DNA of 64,000 nt from Amyelois transitella (taxonomy: Eukaryota > Arthropoda > Insecta > Lepidoptera > Pyralidae). Below, piece by piece: positions 23,301 to 32,310 of this stretch. Location of the stretch: NCBI RefSeq assembly GCF_032362555.1, contig NC_083510.1, forward strand, positions 3,251,501 to 3,315,500, written 5' to 3'. The stretch's first letter is position 1, and every line of letters begins with the position of its first letter. The position numbers and the translations under genes were made by a program. The notes below the pieces were generated by a model. The model was not told the origin of the DNA and ran no database searches. It worked only from the letters and a program-made list of their open reading frames with translations.

Positions 23301-25107
23301 ACACAATTTTTTTCTCGTTATCGACTGATTTTGGATCTAAAACGCATTGTTGTTCATTTTTAACAAGAGGCAATGTAGTGGTAGTGGTTATGTCACGTTT
23401 ATTTTCATTTCCTTTTAATGAATCGTGTGGTGCAATGCAGATTTTATTATGGCATTGTTTATGATTATTATTATTTTCATTTTTTCTAATACACCTGCAG
23501 TAAACATTTTTTATGAAGCCGCAGTATTTATTTGGTTCATTTTTTCCATCATAGCAAAAATCTTTACCTTTCGTGTCGACCTTTATATTTTTGCCTTCTT
23601 CTGTTATATCTTTAGTTTTTCCTTCTTCAGCAATATATACATTTTCATGAGACATTACAAATTTTATACCTTGCTTTTCTCTCATTTGTTTTAGATTTGA
23701 TTTGAGATAAGGCTGATTAGTTGGCTTTAAGTTATCACCCATAACATCTTTTTTCTCAGCTTGACCTTTAGTCAATTTTTCTTCAAGGATTCTGTTTGAG
23801 CTTAGATTTTTCCCCTCTTTCTGAACTTGATTACGTCTATCTGTATCAAATAAATAACTTTTATTAATTTCAACAGCCGAAATCGCACCCTTTGGTGAAA
23901 TCCAACGTGTTGTTTCAGTTTCTCCATACATTTTTTGTAATGATTCCCAAGTATGATCACGTCTTTTATCACTATTACTTATATGTTTACCGGGGCAGAT
24001 AATTTTTCTAACTATATCAATGCTATCAAATTCATTCCTTTTCTTTACTATACCTTTTGATTTATCTTCATAATCTGCAATACATTCACATTTTATTATG
24101 GATTCTGGTGATTTAAAATTTTTGTCTTTTTCACTTGTTCTTTCTTTACAATCACATATTATTCTCTTCTTTTCACCTTTACTGTTCCTGTGTTTGTTTT
24201 TATTTTTACTTAAAATTCCTTTTGAATGGAAAATGCTATCTTTGTGTTCTAAAATACACCTACATTTTTTGTCAGCACCTGGAGATTCATAAATTTTATT
24301 ATAGCTAGTAATATCTTTGTTGACTTTGCTACTTTTATCTTTTTTACAAGACCAGATGATTCGCTTGTTATCACCTTTTACAATATTATTTGGAGTTTTA
24401 TATTCTAAAGTACATCTACATTTTTTGATAACGTTTGGAGCCGTATTATAATTTTGGTTATATCTAATGAAATCAGCTTTTTCGTTATCACTGTTATAAA
24501 CTTTACATGCACAGATGATTTTCTTTTTATTGCCTTTATCGTTGTTGTCAGTTTTGTACTTTTTCATAAAAAGGCCTTTTGAATCGTGAGTAGTATCACA
24601 TTTACACCAAATTTCTTTATTATTTTCTTTAGTTTGGTTGTAACATTTATCTTTACCCATTATATTTTGTTGACAAGCGCAAAGTATTTCATTTTTATCA
24701 TCTTTGAGCCCGCAGATGGTTTTGTCTACATTGTAGTGTCTATCTTCTTCCATAAAACATCCGCATTTAGTTATTGCCTTTGGAGATCTTCTATTTCGCT
24801 TGTGATTGTTAATATTTTTGACCAATTTTCTTTTCCCACATTGACATGGACAGAGTGTATCATTTGCATCATTGGTACTTTTTTTAGTATGTTTTTGTCT
24901 GATTACATCTAAATATTCAGGAGGAAAGGGAATACATCCATCGTAACATGTATTATCATTTTTTACTATTGCACTCTCGACTTTTTTCTTGCTTCTATCA
25001 AAATATACATCGCAGTTACATCGATATATTTGAGTCACATGATTTTTACTGAAAGATGGTATGGAATTACCATCGTTACAATAATACATTATTAAAAACC
25101 ATTTCAA
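20380..25107 (-). CDS. Giant Cys-rich and Lys-rich protein, unrecognised
   Basis: 1575 residues in one uninterrupted frame, far too long to be chance in 30% GC DNA. Seen: an N-terminal third with repeated modules of about 60-65 residues, each carrying two pairs of closely spaced cysteines (CxC, for example IICACK, KKCRC, IKCEC) in Lys/Asn-rich sequence; a middle third rich in Lys, Ser, Pro; two copies of a ~33-residue unit beginning KSER and ending RKS; a basic coiled-coil-like stretch (about 1290-1400, KKRK, EKKKEEKAAEKRRK); and a Cys-rich hydrophobic C-terminus (CALCCWTPC, CVCCMFCTQ). The signal aataaa overlaps the stop codon (reverse of 20376-20381), so the 3' UTR must be very short. Met at 25107 is the first in frame; there may be further 5' exons. 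The CxC modules could bind metal or form disulfides, and the tail could be palmitoylated or membrane-inserted; both are inference. Confidence 0.78.
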   Translation of the reverse strand: MKWFLIMYYCNDGNSIPSFSKNHVTQIYRCNCDVYFDRSKKKVESAIVKNDNTCYDGCIPFPPEYLDVIRQKHTKKSTNDANDTLCPCQCGKRKLVKNINNHKRNRRSPKAITKCGCFMEEDRHYNVDKTICGLKDDKNEILCACQQNIMGKDKCYNQTKENNKEIWCKCDTTHDSKGLFMKKYKTDNNDKGNKKKIICACKVYNSDNEKADFIRYNQNYNTAPNVIKKCRCTLEYKTPNNIVKGDNKRIIWSCKKDKSSKVNKDITSYNKIYESPGADKKCRCILEHKDSIFHSKGILSKNKNKHRNSKGEKKRIICDCKERTSEKDKNFKSPESIIKCECIADYEDKSKGIVKKRNEFDSIDIVRKIICPGKHISNSDKRRDHTWESLQKMYGETETTRWISPKGAISAVEINKSYLFDTDRRNQVQKEGKNLSSNRILEEKLTKGQAEKKDVMGDNLKPTNQPYLKSNLKQMREKQGIKFVMSHENVYIAEEGKTKDITEEGKNIKVDTKGKDFCYDGKNEPNKYCGFIKNVYCRCIRKNENNNNHKQCHNKICIAPHDSLKGNENKRDITTTTTLPLVKNEQQCVLDPKSVDNEKKIVCNSKCDQTGEPIFTMLVGNDTKQTVLNQNEVFQKVKTLGKPLDPECVCTSYRLLEKYFRGINKKKVIKSLCKCPEDETKNFICDCPKIKEIRRNKCYRKRKDNNYVIINNSKLISPKSEEKNENNHYCQHVENSDLPIFSNKTPTTSNIELGIRDFNKTQTENSNVTTVSTAMHTNKDSKIKDKFFQKQVKKDYKSTPLSMNSKRTNPKTIIRKQIENYVPTNFSKWYCGITKGITIYTNRQKTTLKDDKITSNVFQDKPPIPTMTQTPTAEPLEKQIIQSTQKPIEIKINADDMSMYDLCILNADQIRDIKKNKKKKPTSKQRMRKNSTEICNKICSRSDVWFPFSFRHTQQVQDGGSNFSTIQSENVVIPKRKGKYVLPTVDITKPGVDSQLKEKYISQPLQSEGDFKHIKSKNTITPKRKAKNNFHKTDKSEPNASIEQRNKKTILNVDQNTVKAVDPLPELKVKEANVLSRMNYFKGTKKIDPSQSKALEPKPEPKVKQISNTSSFLNRLKPVFKQHVEPKSEHIIKSERQNFLKNRNKFESSAEKKRKTETKEISRKSERHYFMKNRNIVDSSAEKQEKTKTKEIRRKSNFFNKLKQRRVIGIPIFDKSKNVRKSGRGNDLKGKPEKGVRKMKQIQEVCEICLCSKVNQGKHCYCECHREMAKQKSKTNYRKKKDKIKTNKTKVDTMKKKRKAMKKKFKKKPKRKNKSSERMKYKKEIAKGRKRFQREIAKEKKKEEKAAEKRRKFERKKRKKEIAELIQSKTSSTEETSCFAEFSKIVLSLFGRAISTTLKIRYYFLVKPNKSFNYIRNRLTNPSGTITRISRHIAAEFQIIKLRLETAAAGSESFNVLSDTIRDTPCVDAFIAGKSKEEKRQLEVKKQERKKRIKKRRDNALYSCRHMLLTTLRKTPCLWFYHICPEMYPQFLSFLTFCHNFSHVCLFMCALCCWTPCILAVEIARACVCCMFCTQ

Positions 25108-26034
25108 TTCTAACCGTCGCTGTTGGTTGTGTCGGCTTCTTGAAATGTTGTTAATAAATTCACTTTTTACATTACACCCACATACTATAATAAATATTTA
25201 TATACTTAAACATTTTCAGTTTTAAAAATATATAATTTTAAATACATAATCACTCACAATTTAATCATCGTATATTTTTATTAAACTCTACAAAAAATTT
25301 GGTAAATCTACATGCCTGAACGTAATTATGACACACTCAGTATTACGTGTCACCTAGATTTTGTCAAAATCAGAACAAAGAAGAAAAATAAAATATGTTC
25401 TTGATGCTTAAGCAAAAAGAGGTAATAAGCTATGTACTTTTACTAACAAAGAGACTTTCTATGTCTTACAAAAGTATGGTTTGTGTGATTGACGCAGGTA
25501 ATTCTAAAACTTTTATTTGCTTAATGCCTGTGATATGAGTAACTGTTTAATTAGTTCATTCATATAATTATGTCTTTCTCTCTTGAGTGACAGGTTGCTA
25601 GCCCATCGCCTAAAAGAAGAATTCTAAGTTTATAAGCTTATCCCTTAGTCGCCTTTTACGACATCCATGGGAAAGAGATGGACATATTCTTTTTTACATT
25701 GGTGCCGGGAACCACAGGGTACTTTAGTTAAAATAGTTATTTATTCCTTACAATTCTATAAAATACGTAATTATAGTAGGTAGGTAATTACGTACCTAAC
25801 CTATTCGAATCGTGATTTTCCTTACGGTTGCATAAATTTTATCCTTCAAACATACACGCTCATTGTTATTAAGGTAAATACAATAGTTATAATGAGGTCT
25901 TCCAGGAAAAAGGGTTCATTTGGCGATGGGAACTAATTTCTGGACCATGGAATGCTACATTAAGTCCTAAATTGACTGCATTCATGTCAGATGAGTTATT
26001 AAACTTCTAACGTGTGGTTGGCGCGTGAATCACG
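25108..26034. other. Intergenic between giant gene and mucin-type gene
   Basis: Divergent promoter space for two genes, interrupted by a minus-strand family A copy at 25589-25722. I see no clear core promoter motif. Confidence 0.4.
25589..25722 (-). repeat. Family A repeat, 5' half, minus strand
   Basis: Reads gtgacaggttgctagcccat, cgccttttacgacatccatg and ggtgccgggaaccac; the 3' half is absent. Confidence 0.8.
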
Positions 26035-29000
26035 ATGATTTTTTTTAGTTTTTTGCTGGCTGGTAAGTTTTATTCCTATGTTTATATTACTTACAATACT
26101 TTTTTTTTGACGCTAGTAAAATGCTGTTAATTTCATTAACGAACATTTTTTATTATAAAAATAAATTTAGTTCAATCACTTGCAACTTTGTCGGCCAAGA
26201 GACCGCTTATCATATTTTGTAGAATAAAGTGACTAAGTAAGGAACAAAATACATTTTTACGCCATTAAGTATAATGAACACTAGAACCTACTAAGATACC
26301 GTAGGCTCTGTTACCAGAAATATATTCTTAATACCAAATAAATAAAGTCTAAAATAACAATATTATTAGCTGTTTCATTGACGACTAAAGTTCAAAATGT
26401 ATTGAAAAACCAAAGTAGTAAATGATCACCAAATTTAAGCGAGCAAATAGTTGTGCTATTTATACCAAGTCAAACCACTATGATAGCGTAGGTATTACCA
26501 AATAATGTAATGTACTGTGTAGTTGATTAAAACTGTATGAATCTCATTTGTTTTGAAAGTTTCCCCTACATTTGGTAGAAAATGACAGAAGTTGAGATCT
26601 GTACAGTTCTCATGAGCTTTTTGTGTATCCACAATACTAATGAAAAAAGAAAAAAAATGTATTTTTGTATGTTTTGTAACGAATAAACTCAAACTGATTT
26701 TTACAAAATTTGGCTCAAAGCAACTGAAAGTCTACTATTTTTTATTGATTTTAAAAATTTGATGAGTATTAATGTATTTATTTTTAGGTCTGACAATAAT
26801 AAATTGCACGTCATCATTAGAGAATCATACTTTAACAACATCAGAAGCTGAGGAACGATCAAACTCATCAAAATGTGTAAAATCATACGTAATGGTATGT
26901 CAATCAAAACTAATTTCATTCCAAAGTAGAAATTGAGTGTTTAACATATTTTTATTCTAGACATAGATCATCCCATTGAATTCATCATACTAATTATTGC
27001 AATTTTTATGGGACATCCCAAAAGTCACCTCATGCAAACTTACCAATTTAGGTACCTACACAGCCAATTTATGATTGTATTCTTACCTTGCCCGTACACA
27101 TTCTAAGAACATACTTAAATGCTACGAAAAGATTTTATTTTTTCGTTCCAATACCAATCAATGGCCCAGCAATATTTTTATCAAAACATTTCATTTATTA
27201 AGGGACGTCTAGAACATCGTCCATAATTGTCATGTCTTCTGGTTTCGCAACATTGGTTGTCGTGGATTAAATTGCTTAAAATCGTGGATTAAATTGCTTA
27301 AAACTAACTTTAGTGCCACTTCCAAACGTCAGTGCAAAAGAAGCGGTATCAAACTACCCCAGAAAGGGGGAAGTGGTAGGACCACATCTTTTACAGAGAC
27401 ATGGGCATGTATATCAATATCTCTACGATAATGATGAATATTTAATTAAACTAACCACCATTGTCTTTAATATTTAAGTATAATACAATAATGTTCCGTA
27501 TAAAACAAAATGTGAAAGAAATAACCCAATATTTTTACAGGAATCGTATGAAAGTAATAAGGCATGTCTGATGAAATATATAAGACATATTCTGCCAGAA
27601 GTTATTAATGTGTGAGTATCATATTCAATGTTATAGAAATCTGTTTCGGTACGGTACGGTATAAACCGTATTTGCGATTACATGGTTGCTGTCACAAATA
27701 TATTACGTGCTCTGTAAAAATATGTCGGCAAAACATTTCCAAATCATCTATTTCATTGTCATGATTTCATCTCAATCTCTTCCTCCTGGCTTTAGTCCCG
27801 GTTGCATCCTCACCACTCTAGAGAGGAGCATGGGGTATGCCTTTGACCATGGAGATGAGTTTTTATACGAAGCGACTCCCATCTGACATCCGCAACCTTT
27901 GCAGGTGAACCCAACCCCGTATTGGATCTATGCCATGATTTCATCTCAATAATAATCATAAATTAACTGCCAGCCAAATTATTTGAATAAATTTAGTTCA
28001 TTAATTAATACATGAAACTTAATCTTTACCCCATACAAATTGCACAATTTATTGTTCATACTTGCTGACAGTACTTTTGGTAAAGATTCAAATTTATGTC
28101 AGAAGATTTTTTGCCACATATGTATTTATATTTTTCCGAAAATTTGTTTGGCTTCGGAAAAGCTAACCCCCTGCACATAACACTAAAACCAGGCTTAGGA
28201 AAAACATTATATTATGTAGTATGCTAATTACGTCAAGTTTCAGGTCGACGACACCCACAACACCATTTCCTACTACAGTGTTCAGTGTGTCTAATGTCAC
28301 TACATCGGTATTGATGAATTCAACATCACCAACTCCATCATCGCCGGTACCAACTTCACCATCACCGATAACACCAATCTTATCTTCACCAACTAAAGTG
28401 ATGAAACCCGAGATGTAAGTACAGATAAATTTTTCTTTGCACCAGAGATCTCACTCTCATCTTTGTGCCACTATGGTTTGGGTCATGTGGTCCGTTAACC
28501 GAATTTCTCAATCTTTTCAGTTCAAAGATCATTTGCATGTATATTATCTTTCGCTTTAGATGTGTGGGAAAATGTGTCGTGGATGGATGTTTAATTGTGC
28601 TGTAGAAAAAGTCGGTGTTTCCACCAAAAATGTATCAGAAAAGTGTCTCCAGATGACTTGCAGCTTGGTTGTGAAAATGCAATTAAGTTTAACCCAAATA
28701 ATCTTGTATTGATAATGTACATTCATAAGTTATAAGTGCGTTAATTGTCTTAAGGTATATTAAGTATATGGATCTCTTGTATTTTCACTATCTAAAACTC
28801 AACGTTATGAGGTAACTGTTAGCCTTAAGTAATAATGAACTAATGAAAAAATACTTATTACGCATTTTCAGAGACTGCTTCAGTAAAGATAGATTCGTCA
28901 AAGGAGTTTCCATATCAGCTATTTCATTGTCATTATATAATTGCTTTCATATCATCTCAATAATAATCAGAAATTAACTACCAGCCAAAACGTGAAAAAA

Positions 29001-31688
29001 AAAAGTTAAAATAGATAAAACTGAATCTTTTCAAAGAAGTCTGAAAACAATGATAATATTATCAACCCACACAAATTGCACAATTTTTTGATACTTTCTA
29101 ATAGGCAGGTTTAAATATATGTCAGAAGTTTTTGTGTATCTTATATAAAATTATTTTTATCGGTAAATTTGTCTGGTATTAATAAAGCTGACCACTATAT
29201 GAACATAAATATTAAATCCAGAAGGAAAAGACATCATATTAAAGTGTATGATATTACGTATATTTTCAGGTCCACGACGCCAATAACGCCAATTCCTACC
29301 ACAGTGGTCAGTGTGTCTAATGTCACTACATCAGTATTGATGAATTCAACATCACCAACTACATCATCGCCGGCACCAACTTCACCATCACTGGGAACTC
29401 CAAACTTACCTTCACCTGCAACACCACTAGGAACGGATTCTACGACAGTGGTGCCACCAACTAAAGTGTTTAAACCCGAGATGTTAGTACAGATACATTT
29501 TTCTTTTCACCAAAGATTTCACTCTGCGTGTTTCGTGACACGTGATCAGTTTTTCGAATGCCTCAATCTTTTCAGTTCACAGACTATTTGCACGTATACT
29601 TATATATTATCTTAAGCTTGAGATGTCTCTAAATGACTTGTGATGTGACTGTGTTCTGAAAATGCAATTGAGTTTAACCCAGATAATCTGGTGTTGATAT
29701 TGTACATTGATAAGTTATTGGTGTGTTATCTTTTTTTTTTTTTTTTTTATTCAATTGTATTTATTTATCAAAATATTACAAAATATTCACAACAGCTTCG
29801 TCAACATCAAGGTAATACAAAATAGAAACAATCACCAAACAAACAAATACATTTAATCAAAAATACCACCCCGGACTGCACCCGGCTCAAAAGTACCCAT
29901 TAAACTTGCCACATTCCCTCTTTGGATAGCTATGGAGAGCCTTTGCACCAGGTACCATCCCGAGCGGTAGTCATAACCACGGTGTTATCTTGAGGTATCT
30001 CATGTACTTATATGGATCTCATGTATTTTTGCTGTCAAAATCTCAATATTATGAGATACCTGTTAGTCCGAAATAAAAGTGAACTAATCAATGAATACTT
30101 GTTACGCATTTTCAGAGACTGCTTAAGCATAGATAGCGTCAAAGGAGTTTTTGTTAATAATTGGAAAAACTATCAGAGTATAAAGTTTAAGGGGAACCAG
30201 ACAGTTAATAATAAAATAAGAATGAACTTGCAAGTTGGACACGAGATACTCCTAGAATTATTAGAAAAATTGTTCCAGAAATCAAAACTTGAGGGTAACA
30301 AGTAATTACTTTCATTTATATAGTTTATAGCAATAACCTTCTTCTTCCTGACGAGACCCGCTTAGATTCTCACATTTTTGAAAAGAGGAGCCCGGGGTGC
30401 GCCCTTGTTGGATAACTCAGCATTTAACACGAAGCGTCTATCGTCTGACCTCCGCCCACATTAGATAATTGTTATTAGACTTTTATTAGCCAACTTAACA
30501 ACTTATCAACAACTTCAACCACCGCCAGTCCTAATGTTCTTCTTTTAATATGCTTATATAGCTGTTGTGTACTAATTTTGACATATTATAAGGATATGCA
30601 AGTTCTATGTACGTGCGTACGTATAAACGTGTTCTTGATAAGAATTATTTTTATTTTTCAGCTTTTAAAATAGAAGACTTGCGTTGTATCAAAGATGCGA
30701 GGAAAGAGCTGACAAACGAATGCCTTATGAAGAAACTGAAAAGCGTAGATGTGAATAAATTACATGTCAGAATTTCACAAACCATGTCCCGAACACGAAA
30801 ATTTGAATTAGAGGTTATCAATTTTGTTTAAAATATTCCTGTTATCGCATAAATATGGACTTTTTTGGTTACTTACATGATTTTACTCCAGCATCACAAT
30901 CATCTTCTTGGCGTTTCTCCAGTTTGTACTCTGGGGTGAGGCACATTGTCCTCCAATAGGTGTTTATCAGTAAATCTAACCAATCGTGGTTCATTACATT
31001 AAAAATTTATTAAAAACGTTGATTTCAACCACATATTACGGATTATAAGATTAGTTTACGGCAAAAAGACAGGTTTCTATATAGTACTTAATATCTTCTT
31101 CCACAGAAAACGACGTGTGAATCTAGTCATAAATTTAATCTATGTGTAAAGGGAGTTTTGAAGAAATGCGTCAAAGCCCTCACTTTTGTTGAAGACGTAG
31201 AAAATGTGATGTCCAAGAGATGTAAAGTTATAATGAGTACGCTATCGGTTAGTATAAACATCTTGAAAATTATTGTTTTTTTATTACCTATGTGAATTTA
31301 AATAATTTAATTATATATTGCAGGGTACTCAAAAAACAAAAGGTATAACGATAACTCTTATCGTTGTTCTTGTGTGCATTGCCGGTACAGTACTAGCTAT
31401 ATTCGGTATAAAGAAGTATGTGAAAAATCGTCGGTAAGCCTTTTTATTTTACGTATCCTTAAAATAAATGAAAATCAAATGTTCAGATTCTCAACTAGTC
31501 ATAGAAACTTAAGATAATACACATTTCTCAGACTAGAAAAATTACTGAAGAAACCTAAATATGTTAAAGAAGATATGTCCTGACTGATATAAGTTTATTT
31601 TGTTTTCAGAAACAGTGGGCACCATACTGTTACTAGAAGTAGTCCAGGAGAAGTTGAAATGACTACGAGAGTAAGACCTTCTGGATAA
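26035..31688 (+). CDS. Type I membrane protein, mucin-inserted paralogue of P27k
   Basis: Ten coding exons: 26035-26062, 26788-26894, 27541-27611, 28244-28414, 29270-29482, 30116-30294, 30662-30813, 31107-31247, 31324-31433, 31610-31688; total 416 residues. Order: signal peptide (MIFFSFLLAGLTIINC), two short Cys exons, a Ser/Thr/Pro mucin-like stalk (about 69-196) from two duplicated exons, a helical Cys domain (197-354), a membrane segment (362-383, ITITLIVVLVCIAGTVLAIF) and a basic cytoplasmic tail of about 30 residues. Intron phases of exons 1, 2, 3, 6, 7 (1, 0, 2, 1, 0) equal those of the neighbouring 27-kDa hemolymph protein, and cysteines sit at the same places, including ninth in exon 3 and C-x8-C-x7-C in exon 8. 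Poly-A signals at 31871-31881. Weak points: the donor gttatc after 30813 and gttagt after 29482. Likely a cell-surface glycoprotein; ligand unknown. Confidence 0.8.
27776..27933. mobile_element. Family B retroposon with 16-bp target duplication
   Basis: 158 bp flanked by the direct repeat catgatttcatctcaa (27760-27775 and 27934-27949). The second unit of the tandem duplication keeps the empty site (near 28935-28960), which fixes both ends. Internal blocks: ttcctcctggctttagtccc, gttgcatcctcacc, gagaggagca, cgaagcgactcc. Mechanism of movement (SINE-like) is inferred from the target duplication. Confidence 0.88.
28872..28977 (+). pseudogene. Truncated copy of the sixth exon of the mucin-type gene
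   Basis: The first ~35 bases after the 3' splice site match exon 30116-30294 (gactgctt, gtcaaaggagtt), then the duplication breakpoint cuts in and the frame runs through intron-derived sequence to a stop at 28975-28977. No 5' splice site is seen. It is either dead or a terminal exon for a short form without membrane anchor. Confidence 0.7.
29731..29981 (-). mobile_element. 5'-truncated LINE with poly-A, minus strand
   Basis: On the minus strand it ends in a long A-run preceded by aataaa-like signals, and is flanked by gtgttatctt (about 29723-29732 and 29982-29991). The frame reads LVQRLSIAIQRGNVASLMGT, typical of the C-terminal end of lepidopteran Jockey/L1Bm-type non-LTR polyproteins. Inserted in an intron of the mucin-type gene, in the second duplication unit only. 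Confidence 0.82.
30340..30480. repeat. Family B repeat, diverged
   Basis: Shares cttcttcctgac, gaggagcccggggtgcgccc and acgaagcgtctat..ctgacctccgc with other family B copies. Lies in an intron. Confidence 0.65.
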
Positions 31689-32310
31689 TCCCTAAATGTT
31701 ATTAAATATAACGTAAGCCTCAATAATAATTCTTTTCTTCAATACAATATGGGCATACAAAAAAACTTATACCCACCTAATAAATGTTTTAAGAAACTCA
31801 GAACTTACTTCTGTGTTTTGTTATAAATATAAATTCTTGTTCAATATACAACATCCCACCTTATTTTAAAAATAAAATAAAGTATTATTTATTAAATACA
31901 TACTTTATTCAAAATATAGGTACAATGGCAAATGGCACAATGTCATACTTATGTAATATTGTACTGCGTACTGCATCTTAGTTTTTCTGAAAAAAAAGAA
32001 AGCAGGTATTACGAAATTTAATTTTTTTATTATTATTGGTGCCAAATTTTTATGAAAAAATGAATATTTAACTTAAATTAAGGTAACACTTATGATTCTT
32101 TAATTATTTGTGAATAAGTGTAAGGTAACTTTTGATGCGAAAATATCATTTTCCAGATGTCTTGTAAATTTATTTAAAATTTATTGCAATATTATATAAC
32201 ATTATGGAACAAATTTAGAAATATTTTTTTTTTCGTATTAATATTATGTCTACAGCTTTTAACTGGGTCAGTCAGTATCACAGATATAATTTAGTATTCA
32301 GGTTCTTTTT

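Larger units (their letters stand above)
27742..30145 (+). repeat. ~1-kb tandem duplication inside the mucin-type gene
   Basis: Unit 1 (about 27742-28911) and unit 2 (about 28912-30145) share intron sequence, the mucin exon, the following intron and the start of the next exon. Landmarks in both: ctatttcattgtcat, actaccagccaaa or its variant, the exon, gaaaatgcaatt..gtttaaccca, attacgcattttcag or variant. Each unit has since gained one private insertion (27776-27933 in unit 1, 29731-29981 in unit 2). Confidence 0.85.

Noticed and set aside
20347..24912. Many Phe/Ile-rich open frames on the plus strand.
   Set aside because: All are complements of the Lys/Asn-rich codons of the giant minus-strand gene; lengths and composition are those of shadows.
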